A stretch of 12,825 nucleotides of DNA from a bacterium. GTDB taxonomy: Bacteria > JAMORN01. The notes under the pieces were generated by a model. That model was not told the DNA's origin and ran no database searches. It worked only from the letters and a program-made list of their open reading frames with translations. Made by a program: the position numbers and the translations under genes. Below, in pieces: positions 8,495 to 12,825 of the stretch. The DNA lies in contig JAMORN010000017.1 of assembly GCA_027063545.1 (NCBI GenBank), positions 1-12,825 on the forward strand, written 5' to 3'. Position 1 is the first letter of the stretch. Every line of letters begins with the position of its first letter.

Positions 8495-9482
8495 TTAAAA
8501 AAAAGTATTTTCCTCTTTATACTTTTCCCAAAAATTTTTTACTTTATACTCTTCAAATGAGCAATAGTATGTTTTTCTTAACTTAGCTATTGTTAAGTTA
8601 ATATCTATATTTTCTTTATCAGAAAGTCCTTTCTCTTCGATAAAATTTTTAAAAAGCTTATATTTTTTTCATATTAAGATATAGATTAGAGTTTGTAGGA
8701 ATTCTTTAAGGATATGCAAAAACTTTATTGTTAGAAAATGTTTTTAAAAATTTTATAGTGTTTTTAAGGGAATTGAGTGTTTGGTTTGGTATTCCAAAGA
8801 TTATATTTGAAAAATAATTTATATTATTTTCATTCAAAAATTCTAAAACCTTTTTATTATTTCTTATTTCTATATTATTCACTCTATTTAAAATAACCAT
8901 TTCTTTTTTATTTATAGATTGAATGCCTATTTTTAAGTTTATTTTATTTTTTATATGTAGTTAGAAGATCTTTTAAAATAGGATACTTAAATAGTTCAGT
9001 CTTTACTTGTAATGTTAGATTTCCTTAACAGAGGAATTATTTAATTTTTTTTATCTCATTTTTTATTAAATCCACAACAGATTTTTCAGCATAACCTAAT
9101 ATGAAGTAATCAACATTTTTATATTCTTTTATTAAAGTATTTAAAGGAGAAGAGAAACTTCATAGCCTCCTAACACAATTTTATCTTTATAACTATAATT
9201 TTTAATTTCTTTTACTATTCTACGTGTTGAATTTTAGTCCAAGCATAAAGAGAGATTAATATATAATCATTTATGTTATGAAGAAAAGAATTGTTAAATT
9301 TATTTGCAATATCTTCTTCTATAATTTTTTGTTCTACTCCTATATATTTATTAAATTAAATGAATAAAATAGTCGTAAAATATATTGTTTCGTTTTATAT
9401 TTGCCATTATAGAGGCAAGCCCTAGTGAGATTTTTGGATATTCGTTTTTTAAAAAATCGAAATTTATTATTAATATTTTCAT
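8495..9482 (-). pseudogene. Decayed B12-binding-domain radical SAM protein
   Basis: Remnants of one protein can be followed on the minus strand in changing frames. A good start is present at 9482 with AGGAG (9492-9496) 9 nt upstream. The first frame reads MKILIINFDF...YPKISLGLASIMA, the usual opening of a cobalamin-binding radical SAM protein. It then shifts through IEEDIANKF...NDYILISLYAW, RRIVKEIKNY...IVLGGYEVS, and YFILGYAEKSVVDLI. A short TELFKYPILKDL piece follows near 8990. Next comes KIGIQSINKKEMVILNRV, NNINYFSNIIFGIPNQT (8706-8900) and a tail including KENIDINLTIAKL, ending with TAA at 8495. The segment normally between YPILKDL and the GIQS motif, which includes the CxxxCxxC cluster site, is absent, so there is an internal deletion at about 8950. 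With at least five frameshifts or stops it cannot be functional. Its original substrate is unknown. Confidence 0.85.
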
Positions 9483-9509
9483 TTTTTACTTCTCCTAGAG
9501 AGTTTTATT

Positions 9510-9811
9510 TTATTTGTTTTTAGTATGGTATCTATTGGGTTTTTTATTAATTCTATCATTTGCCCAAAATACTGTTATTAACCTATTATCTCCTAGTACA
9601 ATAACAATGGAGTTATAATTCTTTTTTAATAGACTATCTTTTAACTTTTTGTCTTTTATATTCTTTTTTATTTGTTTTTTCCCAAATATTATTCTATTTG
9701 GGTTATTAGGTAACTTCTCACCTAATATAAAGCTAATTCTATAAGTTTATTAGGAATTCTTCTATGAAGTTTTCTGTAGATAAAGTGATTAGTTTCTTTT
9801 AGATTTTCCAT
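9510..9811 (-). pseudogene. Frameshifted small protein (about 95 aa) downstream of the viperin-like gene
   Basis: A strong GGAGGGG (9816-9822) precedes ATG at 9811. The first frame encodes 29 residues (MENLKETNHFIYRKLHRR, then IPNKLIELALY) and stops at TAG near 9723. Shifting one base at about 9725-9732 opens a second frame: SFILGEKLPNNPNRIIFGKK, a Lys-rich stretch, then NSIVIVLGDNRLITVFWAND, ending with TAA at 9510. The joined pattern (H..yRk..RRI....ielal..G...RiifGkk....ivivl.d.rlITVFw) vaguely resembles small DUF4258-like or RelE-fold proteins; this is weak. It lies 21 bp downstream of the viperin-like gene on the same strand, so the two were probably co-transcribed. Either recently broken or affected by a sequencing indel. 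Confidence 0.6.
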
Positions 9812-9832
9812 TTTTCCCCTCCATTTCTTTAT

Positions 9833-10681
9833 TTATTTTACTATTTGGTAGATACCTCCTCTTTGTTTAAACTTTTCAAAGTCAAATTTTAATTCATCTA
9901 ATTGGGATAGTAATTCATACTCTAATAGATTTAAGCCACGTTTAATTTTATAATTTATATTAGTAAAGGGATAACCTTCAGAGTCAACCATTATATATGA
10001 ACCTATCATAGTATGGTTATCTTCATATATTACAGGACATACCTTGTTAGCATCTTTATTTATATTTTTGAATAACCCAAATTTTTCTTTATTTATAGAG
10101 AGCATAGGTGTATATAGATCATTTTCACCTTTAATAGGTAAAAATTGGAATACTTTCCATCTTATAGGTTTTATTTTGGTTATAAATTCTGTAAAGTTTT
10201 CTTTATAGTTATAATTAGAAACCATGGTATTTATCTTAAGAGAAATATTTTGTTCTTTTATATCAAAACATATTTTATAATAATCAAGAATTTTATAATT
10301 TACGTGTCTTCCAAGAAATAGAAGGGTCTCTTTTTTAAGAGAATCAACACTTAGGCCAATTAAATCTAAAGAGTTATCAAATTTTTTTAAATAATCTTTA
10401 GTTATTAAATAACCATTTGTTACAATAGATGTTGTAAAACCTAAATCTTTGGCTTTTTTTACTAAATTAGGAAGGTATGGTACAAGAGTAGGTTCACCTC
10501 CAACAAAATTTATTTTTTTTATTTCTATTTCTTTTAATTCTTTTGCTAATTTTTCTATTATTTTTATCCAATCTTTTTCCTTTAAATTTTTATTTTTATA
10601 CATATGTGAATAACAACCTTTACACCTCATATTGCAATAATTTGTTATATGAAGATTTATAGTCATACCATAACTATTCAT
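9833..10681 (-). CDS. Prokaryotic viperin-like radical SAM protein (pVip / SAND family)
   Basis: The 282-residue cytoplasmic protein is predicted to be an S-adenosylmethionine-dependent nucleotide dehydratase, which turns NTPs into 3'-deoxy-3',4'-didehydro-NTPs that terminate viral RNA synthesis. The [4Fe-4S] motif CNMRCKGCY has Cys 16, 20 and 23. NFVGGEPTL (58-66) is the SAM-binding GGE motif. The viperin-specific part is clear: LSVDS (110-114), LKIN (148-151), KPIRWKVFQFLPIKGEN (171-187; animal viperin has NPVRWKVFQCLLIEGEN), SYIMVDSEG and a C-terminal KFKQRGGIYQ (270-279), like the family's MFLKRGGKY. The animal GRGQGKKN loop is reduced to GRHVNYK (124-130). A strong AGGAGG (10689-10694) lies 7 nt before the ATG. 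The frame is intact although its neighbours are broken. It is divergent from the HEPN/CARF genes. Preferred NTP is unknown. General radical SAM maturases share the first motifs but not the RWKVFQ...GEN block. Confidence 0.88.
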   Translation of the reverse strand: MNSYGMTINLHITNYCNMRCKGCYSHMYKNKNLKEKDWIKIIEKLAKELKEIEIKKINFVGGEPTLVPYLPNLVKKAKDLGFTTSIVTNGYLITKDYLKKFDNSLDLIGLSVDSLKKETLLFLGRHVNYKILDYYKICFDIKEQNISLKINTMVSNYNYKENFTEFITKIKPIRWKVFQFLPIKGENDLYTPMLSINKEKFGLFKNINKDANKVCPVIYEDNHTMIGSYIMVDSEGYPFTNINYKIKRGLNLLEYELLSQLDELKFDFEKFKQRGGIYQIVK

Positions 10682-10782
10682 TATTAAACCTCCTTTTTTT
10701 GATTTTCCAATATTTTAATAATAAAGCAAAAAATCATTATATTATTGTAACTTATTTTGTTTTAATATGTTACTCTAATTGG

Positions 10783-10824
10783 TTATTAGATAATCTTTAA
10801 TTTTTAAGATTGTTATCTTAATAA
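10783..10824. promoter_or_regulatory. Imperfect inverted repeat in the divergent spacer
   Basis: The left arm TTATTAGATAATCTTTAA (10783-10800) pairs with the right arm 10804-10824 (TTAAGATTGTTATCTTAATAA), allowing a few bulged bases on one side. It could be an operator for a regulator serving both directions, or a weak hairpin. In such AT-rich sequence chance palindromes are common, so confidence is low. Confidence 0.35.
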
Positions 10825-10935
10825 AATTGGATATTTATCTTTTTAAAAAAGTATTAAAACATTAAATTTTTTATATTTTTTTAATTTTTTAAATTTTTTA
10901 TTTTACTTAAAAATATAAATAAAAGACATTTTTTT

Positions 10936-10941
10936 AAGGAG
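10936..10941 (+). promoter_or_regulatory. Ribosome binding site that places the HEPN-like gene start upstream of an in-frame TGA
   Basis: AAGGAG lies 6 nt before ATG 10948, the best-placed site in this region. The downstream ATG 11005 has no comparable site at the right distance; the nearest AGGAGG (10980-10985) is 19 nt away. This indicates that the gene originally began at 10948. Confidence 0.75.
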
Positions 10942-10947
10942 ATGTAT

Positions 10948-11493
10948 ATGTCTAAGAAAAGCTTTTGAGGAGGATTATTAGGAGGTTTAATTTTAGGGGC
11001 AGGCATGACTTTTTTACATAAGACGAATGAAAAAGAAAGATTAAAGAATGACTTAAATAATGCAAAGAAACTATTAACAGAGTTAGAAGTAAAAATGAAA
11101 TTTTTGAAATCAAAATATAGGGAGTTAGAAGATACTTTAAAAGAGCGTAATAGAAGACTATCTTATCTAGAAAAACAAGACAAATTAATGAAGGAATATG
11201 AGCGTTTTAAAGAAAATTTTATAAATGTTTTTTATAATGATATGGTTAATGCTTTAATTAATAAAAAAATAGAATTTAATTTTGGGAATATTTTAGAGTT
11301 TATTAAAACTAATTCTAGTGTTGCAGAAATATTTAAATATTCAGATATTGATAAAGCAAGAAAGATAAGAAATAGAATCGCCCATCCATATAGTAATGAA
11401 AGAATCCCGGAAGAAGAATTACTTTTTGCTTTAGAAGTTTTTGAGAAATATAATAATATTTTAGATGAATATAATAAAGATAGATCAGTATAA
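10948..11493 (+). CDS. Membrane-anchored coiled-coil HEPN-like protein, interrupted by TGA at codon 7
   Basis: Read from ATG 10948, the protein would be 181 residues: MSKKSF, then TGA (10966-10968), then GGLLGGLILGAGMTFLHK without further interruption. The region around the TGA looks like a positively charged N-terminus plus one glycine-rich membrane segment, and Trp (TGG) would fit at the TGA. Residues about 27-85 are a Lys/Glu/Leu-rich coiled coil. The C-terminal part carries KARKIRNRIAHP, with R141-N142-R143-I144-A145-H146 matching the RNxxxH motif of HEPN ribonucleases, followed by a helix ELLFALEVFEKY. If the TGA stops translation, an internal start at ATG 11005 (162 residues) would give a product without most of the anchor. 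HEPN assignment rests on this motif and the helical context; non-nuclease HEPN proteins also exist. It is followed 23 bp later by a paralogue. Confidence 0.6.
11356..11387 (+). repeat. Near-identical 32-bp segment encoding the HEPN motif, copy 1
   Basis: This segment (starting GCAAGAAAGATAAGAAATAG) recurs at 11742-11773 with only two mismatches. It encodes ARKIRNRIAHP in the first gene. Surrounding DNA is much less similar. Confidence 0.9.
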
Positions 11494-11516
11494 ATAAATT
11501 AAAAAAGAGAAGAGTT

Positions 11517-11919
11517 ATGATAAGTAGAAATTCCATAAAAATTTTATTTATGATGGTTATTTTAGGGATATTTTATGTAGAATTAAACGCAATGATGGTA
11601 CTAGATGAAGAAAAACTTCTTGCTGATAAATATATATACTATTCAAATAGAGATTTTTCATATGAAGCAGATATTAACTGTGAAATAGCAAGATTGTTAG
11701 ATAAACATGGATATGAAAAAGAAGCTGTAGCATTAGATTCAGCAAGAAAGATAAGAAATAGAATTGCCAATCCTAAAAAAGGATTATATAAATGTATCTA
11801 AAGAAGAAGCAAAATATGCTATAGAGGTATTTGAAGAATATAAAGATAAAGAATTTGTTATTGGCTTTTTGGAAAGTATAGAAAAGGTATTAGAAGAATT
11901 GTATAACTTTTTTTGTTAA
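11517..11919 (+). pseudogene. Frameshifted HEPN-like paralogue with His-to-Asn change in the motif
   Basis: The first frame starts at ATG 11517 with a weak GA-rich site upstream and gives an N-terminal hydrophobic segment (ILFMMVILGIFYV, residues 9-21) that is either a signal peptide or a membrane anchor. A helical region follows, then SARKIRNRIANP, where the HEPN motif reads R80-N81-R82-I83-A84-N85 with Asn for the catalytic His. The frame then goes wrong after a run of six A (11775-11780) and stops at 11801. Removing one base continues as KKDYINVSKEEAKYAIEVFEEYK, matching ELLFALEVFEKY of the preceding gene, and ends at TAA 11919 (133 residues in all). The indel is therefore real in the sequence. 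It could be mutation, homopolymer error or slippage. The region has no Cys-rich or other recognisable domain. Confidence 0.65.
11742..11773 (+). repeat. Near-identical 32-bp segment encoding the HEPN motif, copy 2
   Basis: Partner of 11356-11387, with two mismatches: C to T (silent, Ile) and C to A (His to Asn). It ends 1 bp before the A6 run where the reading frame breaks. Confidence 0.9.
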
Positions 11920-11957
11920 AAGAAAAATATATTGAATAAAATAAGGGTAAAAATAGT

Positions 11958-12825
11958 ATGTCAGTATTAATTTCTTATTTAGCAACAAATAATGATGATC
12001 CTGAAAAGAAAGGTAAAAAGTTAGGGCCAACTTTATATGTGCTTACATCTAATTTTGCTAAAAAAAGAAAGATAAATAAGGCTGTAATATTTTTCCGTGA
12101 AAGTAATAAAAAAGAGAGAAAAATTTACAATTATATAAAGAGAGAGTTAGAAACAACATTTCGAGATTTAAAAATAAAACTTTATTATAAATTATGGAGA
12201 GGTGATGATCCAACAGATCATAAAACAATTTTTCAAGAAACTAGAAGGTTAGTAAAGGAAATATATGAGGAAATTATTGTTAAAGATAAAGATGAAGAGT
12301 ACTATATTCATATATCTCCAGGTACTCCTACAATGCATGCGATTTGGCTTCTTCTTAGTGAATTAAGATATTTACCAGGAAAGTATACTATAATAAAATC
12401 TTATGAAGGTGATGAAAACAAAGAAGATTATATAAAAGAAGTTGATATAAAAAAAGAGATTTATGATGTTATTTTTAATAATCAAAGTATTGATAGAATC
12501 TTTTGGGATCCTCATAAATTTAAAACTGAAATATTAAAAGAGTTATTTAAAAAAGCAGAGATGTTTGCAAAAATAAAGGCACCTATTTTGATTTTGGGAG
12601 AAAGGGGTACAGGAAAAACTACTTTAGCCAAATGGATAAGAGAAAATAGTCCTTTTAGAAATCCAGAATTAAAGATTTGGCCTACGATTGTTACGAGTCA
12701 GTATGACGATAAGTTAATGAGATCTGAACTTTTTGGATATAAAAAAGGCGCTTTTACAGGAGCAGATAGCGATAAAGATGGATTATTAAAAATATTAGAT
12801 GGAGATACTTTATTTTTAGATGAAG
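11958..12825 (+). CDS. rtcR: RtcR-type regulator: CARF-like sensor plus sigma-54 AAA+ domain, 3'-truncated by window edge
   Basis: The 289 visible residues are the start of a sigma-54-dependent activator. Residues 1 to about 190 form a CARF-like (Rossmann) sensor: KLGPTLYVLTSNF, VIFFRES, then YYIHISPGTPTMHAIWLLLSELRYLP (from Y115; in parts YYIHISPGTPTMHAIW and LLLSELRYLP), closely following E. coli RtcR (LIHITTGTHVAQICWFLLAEARYLP). The AAA+ domain follows, with Walker A GERGTGKT (214-221), sigma-54 contact loop GAFTGA (264-269) and Walker B LFLDE (285-289) at the window end. The remaining AAA+ part and the DNA-binding domain lie outside. AAGGG (11943-11947) is 10 nt before the ATG, and a TAA at 11937 rules out an earlier start. 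In E. coli RtcR controls the RNA repair genes rtcBA; no rtcB is visible here, so the target may differ. It is likely in one operon with the HEPN-like genes. Confidence 0.88.
   Translation, partial: MSVLISYLATNNDDPEKKGKKLGPTLYVLTSNFAKKRKINKAVIFFRESNKKERKIYNYIKRELETTFRDLKIKLYYKLWRGDDPTDHKTIFQETRRLVKEIYEEIIVKDKDEEYYIHISPGTPTMHAIWLLLSELRYLPGKYTIIKSYEGDENKEDYIKEVDIKKEIYDVIFNNQSIDRIFWDPHKFKTEILKELFKKAEMFAKIKAPILILGERGTGKTTLAKWIRENSPFRNPELKIWPTIVTSQYDDKLMRSELFGYKKGAFTGADSDKDGLLKILDGDTLFLDE

Larger units (their letters stand above)
10682..10947. other. Divergent AT-rich intergenic region (likely promoters for both flanking operons)
   Basis: These 266 bp separate the viperin-like gene (minus) from the HEPN-like gene (plus), so promoters for both should lie here. 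The composition is almost entirely A and T, with long T and A runs at 10863-10912, which makes sigma-70 boxes impossible to call. I looked on both strands for a sigma-54 -24/-12 element (GG-N10-GC) and found none. The only distinct structure is an imperfect palindrome at 10783-10824. No ORF is supported. Confidence 0.6.

Noticed and set aside
8706-8900. 64-residue minus-strand ORF as an independent gene
   Set aside because: Its sequence (FGIPNQT region) is the C-terminal part of the decayed B12-binding radical SAM protein, continuous in other frames on both sides.
10966-10968. UGA reassigned to Trp genome-wide, or selenocysteine
   Set aside because: All Trp codons in the other genes are TGG, no other in-frame TGA is seen, and no stem-loop of SECIS type is evident just after this TGA.
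11333-11536. Minus-strand ORF across the end of the first HEPN-like gene
   Set aside because: Antisense to the conserved HEPN motif; its hydrophobic make-up is what AT-rich antisense sequence gives.
1-12825. CRISPR arrays, tRNA or rRNA genes, insertion sequences
   Set aside because: No regularly spaced repeats, no cloverleaf-like or rRNA sequence, and no transposase or terminal inverted repeats were seen. The CARF-like domain alone does not imply a CRISPR locus.

Overview
The window is very AT-rich bacterial DNA, probably from an uncultivated lineage. The codon use is A/T-ending and the proteins are rich in Lys, Ile and Glu. Three points suggest a diderm (two-membrane) bacterium: a lipoprotein signal on the S41 protease, a secreted glycoside hydrolase, and a C-terminal 'YDILGRR...GVYF' tail like the sorting domains of the Bacteroidetes/FCB and WOR-3-like groups. 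The exact phylum is a guess. Every stop codon of an intact gene here is TAA or TAG.

Region 1 (1-8466) is core metabolism and maintenance. A plus-strand cluster runs ispA (5' end outside the window), dxs, a secreted GH16 glucanase, nadK, recN and an S41 C-terminal-processing-type lipoprotein protease. Gaps are short or genes overlap, so it is probably one or two operons. It resembles the widespread ispA-dxs-tlyA-nadK-(argR)-recN order, but the GH16 gene sits where tlyA is usually found. A convergent rsmE (16S rRNA m3U1498 methyltransferase) overlaps the 3' end of the protease gene and closes the block.

Region 2 (8467-9832) is decayed minus-strand DNA. It holds a B12-binding radical SAM protein gene broken by several frameshifts and lacking its radical SAM core, and a small frameshifted gene of unknown function just downstream of the next gene.

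Region 3 (9833-12825) looks like a defence or stress locus. On the minus strand is an intact radical SAM protein with clear viperin (pVip / SAND) features: CxxxCxxC, a KIN segment, RWKVFQ...GEN and a C-terminal RGG. Divergent from it, across a 266-bp AT-rich spacer, is a plus-strand set of three genes. The first encodes a predicted membrane-anchored coiled-coil protein ending in a HEPN-like RNxxxH motif, with an in-frame TGA at codon 7. The second is a frameshifted paralogue whose motif His is replaced by Asn. The third is the first 289 residues of an RtcR-type regulator (CARF-like sensor plus sigma-54 AAA+ domain with GAFTGA), cut by the window end.

Working model (inference): the RtcR-like protein senses an RNA-derived or nucleotide signal and activates sigma-54 transcription, HEPN proteins act on RNA, and the viperin makes chain-terminating ddhNTPs. 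Viperin, HEPN and CARF proteins are each known in antiviral or RNA-damage responses; I am not aware of this combination as a described system. The disrupted HEPN genes may mean it is decaying, phase-variable, or affected by assembly error.
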